Source: Candidatus Nitrotoga sp. SPKER
Lineage (GTDB): Bacteria > Pseudomonadota > Gammaproteobacteria > Burkholderiales > Gallionellaceae
Assembly (NCBI GenBank): GCA_003402285.1
Contig: QFXG01000001.1
Span: 174,981-238,980 of the forward strand
Direction: 5' to 3'
DNA length: 64,000 nucleotides
Positions 20,170 through 28,653 of the stretch are shown here, piece after piece. A program made the translations under genes and the position numbers. The first letter of the stretch is position 1. Each line of letters opens with the position of its first letter. The notes beneath the pieces were generated by a model. It saw only the letters and a program-made list of their open reading frames with translations, ran no database searches and was not told where the DNA came from.

Positions 20170-20229
20170 TATTTTTTATTATAAAAATTAATAAGTTAAT
20201 AAATTTAAAATATGAATTAAACTGAAATC

Positions 20230-20276
20230 GCACGATGTCAGTGCAAGTTCAAGCGGAATATGTATGTGATTGGTGC
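20230..20276 (-). promoter_or_regulatory. NtrC binding region upstream of cobA
   Basis: GCAC-N7-GTGC occurs at 20230-20244, matching the NtrC palindrome core. A weaker relative, GTAT-N7-GTGC inside TTGGTGCA, lies at 20262-20276. The two are 32 bp apart, three helical turns, as for tandem NtrC sites in enteric glnA. They are about 60-110 bp upstream of the sigma-54 promoter, the normal place for an enhancer. Confidence 0.6.
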
Positions 20277-20495
20277 ATTGATAGAACTCGGCGACCCTAA
20301 AGTTCTTGAAGCATCATCAGCGAGTGTATGCAGGAATATTAATCAGACAGCTGGGTCGTGCGCTTGCAAATGAGATATTGATATAGACCGCGTTTGAAGT
20401 TGTTTAACGCGTGGATGAGGTTAGCTAATAAGAGGAATAGATTTGAAAAAGTGGTCAGCTACGAAACGTAAATCTCTAGGCAGACCTGTCTAGCT

Positions 20496-21234
20496 TGGAA
20501 TCCCTTACATCAACTCCTGCATGGCAAAACCGATCAACAAGGTAAGTGACGTTAAACCTATGCCGAAGCCAATCATGCGGCGGCGATTAAGTTGCGTCCA
20601 CAATACGACACCCGTTAATGACAGCAGGATTATGCTTCCCGCCAGAGTATCTGCGAGAAGAACCCAAGGTATGCCCACATTATTACCTTTGTGCAGATTG
20701 TTCAATGTACCGAATATATTTTGGTCGCTACGCTTAACGGTCACGAAAGTGTTACCGACCCAATATTCCGCTTGCAGATTGGTTTGCGGTGAGCTGAATG
20801 TAGCCGACCAGCGTGCCGGTTGCTTTAAGGTTTTATCACCCCATGCCACGGGCTTGGCCGGTTCACTGCGCTCGCGCGAGGCAGGCCGATCGACCATTAA
20901 TTCTTGTTGCAACCAAGTTGCCATTGCTTTTGAATTGGTCGGCGCAGGGCTCGGTAACGGAATTTGCAGCGTGGTTTCTTGAACTTGCGCAGCCGGTATT
21001 TTGAGCACGGTGCGATGATTCAACAAGATTCCGGTCACGCCAAAGCATAAGCCTATAGCTGCACCCCAGAGCCCGATCCAGCCATGGGTTTTGCGCAGCC
21101 ATTTTAAGAAAACGGCACGTCGGGAACGAAGGTCGCGGTCTTTTGAATTAACCAGATCGTTATCAGCGCCATTGGCTGGGCTGACCTTGTGAGCGGTATT
21201 GAGCTGAACGATTGTCGTCATTCGGATATTCCAG
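20496..21234 (-). repeat. Duplicated PepSY segment, copy 1
   Basis: This 739-bp segment matches 41684-42422 with only about eight base differences by direct comparison (near 99% identity). Both ends are sharp: similarity starts at TGGAATCCC and stops at GATATTCCAG. It covers the whole PepSY gene plus about ten bases on each side. This is likely the parental copy because it sits in an iron-uptake operon. Confidence 0.95.
20505..21221 (-). CDS. PepSY-associated membrane protein, copy 1
   Basis: 238 residues. An N-terminal cytoplasmic part is followed by a first membrane helix (WIGLWGAAIGLCFGVTGILLNH, about 47-68). A periplasmic domain follows (about 70-185), then two helices near the end (LLADTLAGSIILLSLTGVVLW and MIGFGIGLTSLTLLIGF). 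The pattern RKTHGWIGLWGA with LLNHR and a late helix pair is that of PepSY-associated transmembrane proteins. These often accompany siderophore receptors and some act as ferric-siderophore reductases. It follows the PiuC-like gene by 21 bp, so it probably belongs to that iron operon. The second copy at 41693-42409 differs by one residue (Glu for Asp). Confidence 0.82.
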   Translation of the reverse strand: MTTIVQLNTAHKVSPANGADNDLVNSKDRDLRSRRAVFLKWLRKTHGWIGLWGAAIGLCFGVTGILLNHRTVLKIPAAQVQETTLQIPLPSPAPTNSKAMATWLQQELMVDRPASRERSEPAKPVAWGDKTLKQPARWSATFSSPQTNLQAEYWVGNTFVTVKRSDQNIFGTLNNLHKGNNVGIPWVLLADTLAGSIILLSLTGVVLWTQLNRRRMIGFGIGLTSLTLLIGFAMQELM

Positions 21235-21242
21235 AAAAATTC

Positions 21243-21929
21243 TTACGGTACACCCCACATCCGTATCAGGTTGTGATAGCAACCCGTTAAATGGATGCAT
21301 GCAGTTTCATCCGCATTGGTGGTATTTAGCCGTTGAATGGCTGTATCTAGATCGTACAGCAATGTACGCTGTCCATCATCAGCAATTAAACTTTGAACCC
21401 AGAAAAAACAGGCGGTACGCACACCGCGTGTTATTGGCGTCACTCGATGCAGGCTGGTAGCTGGATAAATCAGCAAATCGCCTGCTGCGAATTTCGCATT
21501 GTGCATACCGTAAGTATCTTCAATCTGCAACTCACCGCCATCATACTCATCGGGTGCAGAAAGAAATAAAGTGGCAGAAACATCCGTGCGTATTTTTTCA
21601 CCTGTGCCCGGTATCAGGCGCATTCCCCCATCAACATGACTGCCAAAATACATGCCGCTTTCATATCGATTAAACATCGGCGGGTAAACCCGATTGGGCA
21701 ACGTTGCACTGATAAAGAGCGGGTTACGTTCGAGTTCGGCCAGAATCAAATCGCCTAACTCGTACGCAATAGGTGTATTTTCCGCGATCTGCAAATTGCG
21801 CTTAACCGGCGCACCTTGATGTCCTGCGGTCGCACGACCATCGACCCACGCCTCCCCAGCGGTATCAAGCTTTTCTCGCACAAAACGTACTTGCTCGACG
21901 CTCAATACCTTGGGGATTTGCACTAACAT
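21243..21929 (-). CDS. PiuC-like Fe(II)/2-oxoglutarate dioxygenase (PKHD-type hydroxylase)
   Basis: 228 residues beginning MLVQIPKVLSVEQVRFVREKLD, typical of the PiuC/YbiX family. The 2-His-1-carboxylate iron site appears as HVDG (about residue 98) with the distal His in LHRVTPITRGVRTACFFWVQS; the Arg after it binds 2-oxoglutarate. YbiX/PiuC genes usually sit beside catecholate siderophore receptors, as here, where the Fiu-like receptor is 21 bp upstream and the PepSY gene follows. The exact substrate is unknown; a role in handling siderophores is an inference from context. Confidence 0.9.
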   Translation of the reverse strand: MLVQIPKVLSVEQVRFVREKLDTAGEAWVDGRATAGHQGAPVKRNLQIAENTPIAYELGDLILAELERNPLFISATLPNRVYPPMFNRYESGMYFGSHVDGGMRLIPGTGEKIRTDVSATLFLSAPDEYDGGELQIEDTYGMHNAKFAAGDLLIYPATSLHRVTPITRGVRTACFFWVQSLIADDGQRTLLYDLDTAIQRLNTTNADETACIHLTGCYHNLIRMWGVP

Positions 21930-21950
21930 GAATCTCTGGCCCTGATATAT

Positions 21951-24143
21951 TTAAAAGCGATGAACAAAGGTGATCATTGCAGTCCGCCCGCTTCCAGGTA
22001 CCGAACGCCCGCCATTAGAAGGGAGCAGTGAAGCCATATATTCCTTGTTAGTCAGATTAATTAGATTCAACCGAATATCGTTTTTAGTCAAATGATAGGC
22101 AATCGTGCCATCCCAGCGAGTGAAACCACCGGCAGAAACAGTATTGGTGTTATTGGCAAAACGTTCGGACATATAGGTCGCTCCGCCACCAGCTTCCCAT
22201 TGTGGAGTGACTTTGTAGGTTGTCCATAACGTGGCCATGTCGCGCGGCGTATTGGCCAGATCTTTTCCATTTGATCCTTCCAGCGGTGATGCCTGGGCAA
22301 TCGTGGGATTCATATGCGTGTAACCGCCCATGAGCTGCCAATCGCGCGTGATGCGCCCTGCTGCGCCGAACTCAAAACCGGTAACGCGCACGTTCCCGTT
22401 AGAAATGTAGATTCCGGGCGATACTTGTGTACGCGAATTGGATTTTTCAATATCGAACAAGGCCGAGGTCAACGATAGATTGCCGCCCAGTACATCCCAT
22501 TTAGTACCAATTTCATAGGAGCGACTTTTTTCGGGTTCTAAAGTTTGCGTACCCGCAGTCGCTGCCAAGGTTTCCAATGAGGGGTTAAAGGAAGTTCCAT
22601 ATGATGCATAATACGATTGCACATTATCCGGCTGATAAATCACACCACCCCGTACGCTGGTAAAACTCACGGTTTGATCAGCTCTAAGAAGCGGTGGCGT
22701 AGCGGTGCTGATGGTGTTGGTTAGGTCCGCCTTAAAGCGATCCCAACGCACACCGCCAACGATCTTCCAGTGCTTATTCAGCTCGATCGTATCGTTAATA
22801 TATGCGCCGACTTGAGTAGCCGATGCGTCTGCCTCATTTCCGATTGTTTTCACAGAATTGGCGGGTGTCGGAAGGTAGGCTGGATTGACTAGCGATACAA
22901 TAGGTAGGTTGGAACGGGCACTGGACAGAATGTTGGAGGTCTCACGGCTGATTGCAACACCGGCTATCATCGTATGCTTTAGAAAGCCGGTATCAAACTT
23001 TGCAATCAAATCGGTCTGATTGTTAAGCATTTGATTTTTGATCACGCGATCATGACTGGTGAGCCTAACAGATAGTGCACTCAAGGGCAGAGCAGTAATA
23101 TTTCCAATCCCTTGAGTGGTCAATGGAGTAAATACACCACCGGCAAGCGTGCCCACAGCGTTGAGCCCCGTTGCCTGGGCGTCTGTGTTGTAATGGCTAT
23201 ATTGCAGCTGATTACGCAATGTCATATTCGAATTCAACTTGTGTTCGATAAGGCCACTTAAAATAGCGGTATTTTGCAAGGTACGATCGTCTGTCAGACC
23301 GTAATAAGTGTCACGTTGACCCTTGATCGGGCGGCCATTGAGAGGAGGAATACCATAATCTACCATATCGTTGTTGTGAGACAAGATCGCTGACAGCGTA
23401 ATTTCAGTCTCCGTACCGATTCCAAAGCGTAAAGACGGGGCAATTCCAAAATCTCTGTTGACAATGACATCCCGTGTCGTTTGCGCTTTTTGACCCATCA
23501 TGACAACACGGAACGCAGAAGTATCCGACAATTGACGGTTAAAGTCCCCCGTTGACCGTACTCCCCCATTGGTATCGATGGTGCCGGTAACTTGATTGGC
23601 ATCCCCTAATTGTGGGCGCTTGCTGACCTGGTTGATCACGCCCCCAGTGGAACCGCGTCCAAACAGCATGGACGATGGGCCTTTTAATACTTCGACCGAT
23701 TCAAGATAATAGGTATCGCGATAATACTGACCAGTGTCACGCATTCCATTGAGATACATGTCGGTACGTGCCGTGAAGCCGCGTAAATTGATGTTATTAC
23801 CGATCTGCCCGCCTTCGGCACCGCCTACAGTAATGCCGGGTACGTTGCGTAAAGCTTCTGACAACGAAGCGATGGCCTGAGAATCCATCAGGGCACGATT
23901 GACGACGGTGATTGTCTGCGGAACATCACGCAAAGGAGTTGGCGTTCTAAAGCCGGCGAAAGAACTCGCTGCAAAATCGTCGGTCACTTTTTGACTGTTT
24001 ACTTTAATTTCCGGTAACTGTGTGGCATCGATGGATTTATCGTTTTTGCCATCGTTTGTGGAAGTTTGAGCAAAAGCCGGACTACAGAATTGTTGTAATG
24101 CCAGCGCTACCAGTAACGCAGGACGTGTTTTTTTAAATCTCAT
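21951..24143 (-). CDS. TonB-dependent catecholate siderophore receptor (Fiu/PiuA-like)
   Basis: 730 residues with a signal peptide (1-25, ending AFA). The TonB box region is followed by a plug with TPLRDVPQTITVVNRALM, LRNVPGITVGG and INLRGFTARTDMYLNGMRDTGQYYRDTYYLESVEVLKGPSSMLFGRGSTGGVINQVSK. The rest is a beta barrel ending in AMITFVHRF with the terminal Phe. The plug wording is that of Fiu/PiuA-type receptors, which import Fe(III)-catecholates across the outer membrane. It starts an operon with PiuC-like and PepSY genes. I found no convincing Fur box in the 387 bp upstream. Confidence 0.92.
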   Translation of the reverse strand: MRFKKTRPALLVALALQQFCSPAFAQTSTNDGKNDKSIDATQLPEIKVNSQKVTDDFAASSFAGFRTPTPLRDVPQTITVVNRALMDSQAIASLSEALRNVPGITVGGAEGGQIGNNINLRGFTARTDMYLNGMRDTGQYYRDTYYLESVEVLKGPSSMLFGRGSTGGVINQVSKRPQLGDANQVTGTIDTNGGVRSTGDFNRQLSDTSAFRVVMMGQKAQTTRDVIVNRDFGIAPSLRFGIGTETEITLSAILSHNNDMVDYGIPPLNGRPIKGQRDTYYGLTDDRTLQNTAILSGLIEHKLNSNMTLRNQLQYSHYNTDAQATGLNAVGTLAGGVFTPLTTQGIGNITALPLSALSVRLTSHDRVIKNQMLNNQTDLIAKFDTGFLKHTMIAGVAISRETSNILSSARSNLPIVSLVNPAYLPTPANSVKTIGNEADASATQVGAYINDTIELNKHWKIVGGVRWDRFKADLTNTISTATPPLLRADQTVSFTSVRGGVIYQPDNVQSYYASYGTSFNPSLETLAATAGTQTLEPEKSRSYEIGTKWDVLGGNLSLTSALFDIEKSNSRTQVSPGIYISNGNVRVTGFEFGAAGRITRDWQLMGGYTHMNPTIAQASPLEGSNGKDLANTPRDMATLWTTYKVTPQWEAGGGATYMSERFANNTNTVSAGGFTRWDGTIAYHLTKNDIRLNLINLTNKEYMASLLPSNGGRSVPGSGRTAMITFVHRF

Positions 24144-24530
24144 AAGTTCCCCTGTTCTTTAAATAAAAAAAGGTGGCTGGCTAGTGAGAAAACACGTGGC
24201 TGGCTTCCAGATTATGTGAAAAACGATTAATTAGTAGTAATCAAAATAAGCTCGCAAATTTGTAACAATCTTGAGTGGAGATACCATAACCACATGAGTC
24301 AATATATAAAGTCAGCTGTTAAATCTGCGGACCGTTCGCTTTGAATTCGTCGAAAATTAAACGAGTCCCATCAAGTTTCGCCTAGACAAATTTTAAACCT
24401 CTGTAATGGCTGACCATAAAGAATACAAGCAAGAACGATTTGCATTATACTTCAACTTAGCAGGGTTGCAATTTTTTATAATACCCCGCCTGTCCGACGG
24501 GGCTGATGCACTTATTGGTATCTGAAAAAT
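24144..24530. other. Intergenic region between two TonB receptor genes
   Basis: This gap holds the end region of the downstream receptor, a GC-rich hairpin at 24484-24502 and the presumed promoter of the Fiu-like gene. AAATTTGTAACAAT at 24256-24269 recurs inside both MITE-like repeats near 41.5 and 42.5 kb. No further gene is apparent. Confidence 0.4.
24484..24502 (-). terminator. GC hairpin after the STN-type TonB receptor gene
   Basis: CCCCG at 24484-24488 pairs with CGGGG at 24498-24502, about 30-45 bases after the receptor stop codon. On the minus strand it is followed by TATTATAAAAAATT, which is A+T-rich but not a proper T-tract. It is a weak terminator candidate. Confidence 0.35.
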
Positions 24531-26999
24531 CTAGAAATTAGCAATTAATGAAACTCTTGCAGCAAGGGGAGACCCTGGAGAAATATTGTTGTTATTGTGG
24601 GCGGAAGCGTAATAATTTCTATCGAGCAGGTTTTCTATATTCAACTGAGCCCGCAGATTTTTATCAATCTTGGCATATATGGCCGCATCTACTCGAGTGA
24701 AACCCGGCAAACGCACTGTATTATCAGTCGAAGTGTACATAGCACCACGATTTATAACACCAAGACCAACCCCCCATCTCGGGTTGATATCATATCGGTT
24801 CCACAATGAGAATGTGTTCCTTGGAAGCTCTGCCAAAACGGCCCCTTCTTTGGCAGTAGAGGAAAGCGTGTTGGTAATTACCCCATCTTGGTAAGTATAT
24901 CCTCCTATAACGCTCCAATCCGGTGTAATTCGACCGGCCAGACCTAACTCAAAGCCCTTATTGCGCTGACCCCCGCCTAAATGCGAGATGGCTGCATTAT
25001 TCGGATCTGGAATAATCACATTGGTACGATCCAGCTGAAACAGGGCAGTAGTCAAAGCGAGGTTAGGACGAATATCCCACTTCGCTCCCACTTCCACATT
25101 TTTGAATTTTTCCGGTTCAAGCGCCGCATTGGTCACCGATAGCGAAGTAAGCTGTTCACCGGCTCTTGGCACATAAGACAAGCTATAACTGGTATAAATT
25201 GATACTTCATCGATTGGCTTGTACACCAATCCGGCTCTTGGTGAGAAGAAATTATCTTTAACATTTAGTGCAAGAGGATTAGCAGGATTCTTATTGATAA
25301 AATCCACCTCAATCCTATCGTAACGCACTCCGATGATTGCTTGTAATTTTGGCAATAATTTGATCTGATCTTGCACATAAAGCGAAGTTTGCTTTGTGAC
25401 ACTATTATTGTCGGCATCTGTAGCTGCCAACTTGTATGTGAGTGGAGCTTTAGTAATTGGGTTGTTAATAGGTACGTTAACCGACGTAACTGAATTGTTG
25501 AAGTATCCAGTATTACGCGTGCTATCTGTATCCTGATGACCTATTTCGAGACCAACTACCAGATCATGTTTCACTGTACCTGTATTCAGGGAAAACAGAA
25601 GGTCTGTCTGGTTGAAGAAGTTATCGCGCTTTGTTGCAGTGTTATAAGCACTAATCGCTACCGTGGATGCAGCACCTTGGACTGCGGCACTTGGATATAC
25701 GTTCTCATAAAATTTATCTTGTGTAGCATATCGTGTGCGGTTGCGAATCATTACTTCATTATTAAATTTATGCTCGATAAGACCATTAACTGCCTTAAGT
25801 TCTGTGTTCGCATTGCTTCGCTCAGGGTCACCAAAAAATGTTGATGCATTGGTTTTTAAAGGGCGTCCATTAAAGGAAGGTATACCGCGATCGGCTGTGC
25901 GGTCATCCTTAAAATATTCTGCATTAACCACTATTTTGGTGTTATCACTAGGCATGATCGTAACGGTAGGATTGATTCCGTATCGTTTCAAATCCACGCC
26001 ACTACGAAAACTGCCCGAATTTTCATACATGGTATTGAGACGGACCGCGGCAACTTCATTTACGCCCTGTCCAACGTCCAGTGCCACTCGCTTGGTATCA
26101 AAGGAACCCGCTTGTACCGTAAATTCACGTGTCTGGTTCCAGTCGGCTTCTTTAATCACTCGATTGATTACGCCTCCGGAGCCGCCTCGACCAAAGATCA
26201 TTCCATTTGGACCTTTGAGCACTTCTACTCTTTCTATGTTGTAGATATCGCGAAAATACTGAACATCATCACGTATACCTGAAACAAAAAAGTCTGCTGT
26301 GGAGCGATTACCCCGGAAAACCAATGCATCCCGATTACCTTCCCCTTGCGAAATCCCCATGCCTGGGACATAACGCACTGTATCCGCCATGCTCTGTACA
26401 GCCTGATCTTTGATCATCGCCTGCGTCACCACAGAGATAGATTGCGGTGTATCAAGTAGAGAAGTGTTTGTCTTGGTTGCAGTGGAGATTTTTGATACAG
26501 TGTAACCAGAGCTATTTTTTGCCGACACTGTAATCATTGGCAGAGTTGATTCTTTTTCTGCTTGATAAATGTCTGATTGAGTTATTTGTAATTTCTGGAC
26601 AAGATACCCCTTACCCTGAGGCACTGCTTGCAGGCCACTCTCATTAAGCAAATGCTTCAGTCCATCCTGAACAGTGTAATTTCCTTGGAGTCCTTGTGTC
26701 GTTTTTCCACTGAGTAAGGCAGGATCAGTGAAGACTTTTACATTTGCCTGTTTTACAAAAAGAATCAGTGCAGTTTGCAACGTCCCCGCAGAAATGTTGT
26801 ATGTCTGTAAAGCAGTGCTGGCAACATTATTAGACTGCGCAACTGCAACACCCGATAAACCAAAAGTGGCTACTCCAAAGCAGATTAACGCGCTATTCAT
26901 TGCAATGACGAGCTTAGTTTGGCGATGGCTGCATCGAATTTGGATGCCATCATGTTTTCGCGCCATGGTAGTAATGCATTTAAGGTTTCGGGTATACAT
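24531..26999 (-). CDS. TonB-dependent siderophore receptor with STN signalling domain
   Basis: 822 residues. After a signal sequence ending GVAVA (about residue 54) comes a secretin/TonB short N-terminal (STN) domain at about 68-145 (YNISAGTLQTALILFVKQANVKVFTDPALLSGKTTQGLQGNY). The plug has LDTPQSISVVTQAMIKDQ, VRYVPGMGISQGEGNRD, FRGNRSTADFFVSGIRDDVQYFRDIYNIERVEVLKGPNGMIFGRGGSGGVIN. A barrel ends in ARVSLIANF. Such transducers (FpvA, FecA type) signal to an anti-sigma factor, yet no fecI/fecR pair is in this window. GGAG eight bases before ATG 26999 supports the start, although a later Met (MARKHDG) would give a shorter leader. A Fur-like region lies about 250-290 bp upstream. Confidence 0.92.
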   Translation of the reverse strand: MYTRNLKCITTMARKHDGIQIRCSHRQTKLVIAMNSALICFGVATFGLSGVAVAQSNNVASTALQTYNISAGTLQTALILFVKQANVKVFTDPALLSGKTTQGLQGNYTVQDGLKHLLNESGLQAVPQGKGYLVQKLQITQSDIYQAEKESTLPMITVSAKNSSGYTVSKISTATKTNTSLLDTPQSISVVTQAMIKDQAVQSMADTVRYVPGMGISQGEGNRDALVFRGNRSTADFFVSGIRDDVQYFRDIYNIERVEVLKGPNGMIFGRGGSGGVINRVIKEADWNQTREFTVQAGSFDTKRVALDVGQGVNEVAAVRLNTMYENSGSFRSGVDLKRYGINPTVTIMPSDNTKIVVNAEYFKDDRTADRGIPSFNGRPLKTNASTFFGDPERSNANTELKAVNGLIEHKFNNEVMIRNRTRYATQDKFYENVYPSAAVQGAASTVAISAYNTATKRDNFFNQTDLLFSLNTGTVKHDLVVGLEIGHQDTDSTRNTGYFNNSVTSVNVPINNPITKAPLTYKLAATDADNNSVTKQTSLYVQDQIKLLPKLQAIIGVRYDRIEVDFINKNPANPLALNVKDNFFSPRAGLVYKPIDEVSIYTSYSLSYVPRAGEQLTSLSVTNAALEPEKFKNVEVGAKWDIRPNLALTTALFQLDRTNVIIPDPNNAAISHLGGGQRNKGFELGLAGRITPDWSVIGGYTYQDGVITNTLSSTAKEGAVLAELPRNTFSLWNRYDINPRWGVGLGVINRGAMYTSTDNTVRLPGFTRVDAAIYAKIDKNLRAQLNIENLLDRNYYASAHNNNNISPGSPLAARVSLIANF

Positions 27000-27246
27000 T
27001 GTTGTTTCTCCAAATCAAAATTAATATCAAATCAAGAAATATCTGGTACGTAATGCACTACTTGGTAGCGGGGAAATTCGATACCAACATACATTTAAGA
27101 CTGGTGCATCTAAACGGTACGTTTATTCTGAATGTTGGAAGAGCATTTCGTCCTCATGCAAAACACGGCATCATTATGAATGCTTAATTCGATCAAGTAT
27201 TTTTGTTCTTATCGATACCAATCAGTAGAACAATACCTAATTTACT

Positions 27247-27287
27247 CATAACTATTAATCCATCTAACATTACAAGTGATAATAGTT
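27247..27287 (-). promoter_or_regulatory. Fur-like paired boxes upstream of the STN-type receptor
   Basis: CATAACTATTAATC (27247-27260) and TGATAATAGTT (27277-27287) repeat the two halves seen in the clearer Fur promoter at 30415-30463, in the same order and nearly the same spacing (31 versus 34 bp between centres). This suggests iron control of the receptor at 24531-26999. The match to the 19-bp Fur consensus is only partial. Confidence 0.45.
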
Positions 27288-27378
27288 CGTGATTTTATTC
27301 TCATATTTAATGAGATGCAAGATTTAGCCTTATTCAAAGTGAAATGAGTTTGGAGGCGACTCCAATTTTAAACGAGAC

Positions 27379-27498
27379 ATGATTCTGAGCAGCGGAAATT
27401 CTGACTCGATCATGATAGAGATCGACATGGAAGAAGCAAGGCTGCAAACCTTAATGCAGATCAAGGTATTTCTGGAGGAGGCAGTTGAAGTTACCTAA
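27379..27498 (+). pseudogene. Fragment resembling a transposase/integrase N-terminus
   Basis: A 39-residue frame with the segment IEIDMEEARLQTLMQIKVFLEE. The wording L-x-T-L-x-Q-[IV]-x-x-F-L-E resembles the start of some integrase-type transposases of betaproteobacteria (recalled, not searched). It stops early and has no matching downstream frame. A further open piece at about 27690-27858, containing QLQKVLKVAGQWLKVTREKLFDALQNELP, follows a stop codon in its own frame. I take the stretch to be remnants of one or more lost genes. Confidence 0.3.
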
Positions 27499-27991
27499 CC
27501 CGATATTCGAGGCGGCATTATGAACAACGGTAATTTTATATATTCATGCAGGATAACGCTGGTCGGGCGGAAAAATTGTCTGAACAAACTACTGACCCTC
27601 GTCTCAATGTGGAGATCAATGATTTGCACGGTCAGTCGACAGTACCGTGTTCAAGACCGTCATCGTCAGTTAGCAACTTCAGAAGGTGCTCAAAGTCGCT
27701 GGTCAGTGGCTCAAGGTAACTCGTGAAAAGCTGTTCGATGCACTACAAAACGAGCTTCCAATAACCATCATTTCATCTTCGATGAAATTAGCAATCTGCA
27801 TCGTCATTTTCGTCGAACAAATTAATAACAGTAAACTTCCGCACAGGAGAAATTAAGTATTTTATTGGGCAGGCAAATACTCTGATAAAAATATAGTCCG
27901 CAATAACTCTTTCTACTTTCGGTAGAAATAAGCTTCGCTTCTATCACAAGAATTTATGATAATCATCGGGCAAACACGGACAAAATTAGAC

Positions 27992-28627
27992 TTATTTTGA
28001 AAAACTGAACGTAACAGTATGGTTCTCGCTGGAATAGGCTTTACCTTCAAATTCTCCAGGATGGTTTTCTTTATGCTTAGCTTCTGCGACATAGAGACCT
28101 GGCTCCAGCAATGAAAAACTTGTTTCACCATTTTCGTCTGTGTGTAAGGGCTTTTCCCACCCATTAGGCGCAATGAGAGTAATCTCAGCCTTAGCCAGCG
28201 GCTTGCCCATGAAAGTTAAGCGCAACTTGTTTGCATTTTGCTGTATATCCAACGGCAAATTGCCCCCTTTTCCTTGCCGTGCATACAAAAATCCCCTTTG
28301 CACAGGAGCGAGCTTATCCTGTGGAGTACGTATGGGTTGTTTAAGTGCTTGAACCAGTACCGTAGCTCCACCTGGGATTGCATAGTAGTTACTGCTGCGG
28401 TTTGCAGTGACAGACTTTTCTGCGCCGGCTGTGTCAACAATAGTGATCATCGGAGTGACAATGTTGTCGAGTTTGCCTGGCGAAGTTTCCCGTAGATTTT
28501 CACCATACTCCCCGAAATAAAGTTTGCTCGCAGTGGCGTCACCCTCTAACCATAACATGTGCGCGGCGGCATTAAGACTAAACACACTGCTCATGGCAGC
28601 GACAAGAATAATCAGTGGAGATTTCAT
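27992..28627 (-). CDS. DUF4198-type periplasmic protein
   Basis: 211 residues with a signal peptide cleaved near LNAAAHMLWLEG. The exposed AHMLW start with a His close to the mature N-terminus is typical of DUF4198 proteins, which are periplasmic and often linked to metal uptake (NikK/CbiK-like). The C-terminal half has GKPLAKAEITLIAPNGWEKPLHTDENGETSFSLLEPGLYVAEAKH, a carboxypeptidase-regulatory or Ig-like beta fold. It stands between TonB receptors, so a role in metal or iron uptake is plausible but unproven. AGGA eight bases before ATG supports the start. An IS element now sits 27 bp upstream and probably separates it from its own promoter. Confidence 0.75.
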   Translation of the reverse strand: MKSPLIILVAAMSSVFSLNAAAHMLWLEGDATASKLYFGEYGENLRETSPGKLDNIVTPMITIVDTAGAEKSVTANRSSNYYAIPGGATVLVQALKQPIRTPQDKLAPVQRGFLYARQGKGGNLPLDIQQNANKLRLTFMGKPLAKAEITLIAPNGWEKPLHTDENGETSFSLLEPGLYVAEAKHKENHPGEFEGKAYSSENHTVTFSFSK

Positions 28628-28653
28628 TAATGCTTTCCTTTTCTAAAATTTAA

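Larger units (their letters stand above)
20048..20504. other. Intergenic region upstream of cobA
   Basis: This 457-bp gap contains the sigma-54 promoter and NtrC sites listed separately. It also includes an A+T-rich stretch at about 20165-20225 that could help DNA bending. The part from 20285 to 20495 shows no gene or motif I recognise. No terminator with a T-tract follows the PepSY gene whose end is at 20505. Confidence 0.5.
27000..27991. other. Low-density region with decayed coding material
   Basis: Nearly 1 kb without an intact recognisable gene. The part to about 27320 is the receptor's upstream region with the Fur-like boxes. From 27379 to about 27860 short reading pieces with normal codon flavour are interrupted by stops and frame changes, as listed next. 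Nothing else stands out. Confidence 0.5.

Noticed and set aside
20260..20373. 37-codon plus-strand frame upstream of cobA
   Set aside because: No ribosome site, and it overlaps the NtrC/sigma-54 control region.
24144..24330. Fur box before the Fiu-like receptor
   Set aside because: GATTA and TAATC words are present at about 24228-24246, but spacing and bases do not fit the Fur consensus.
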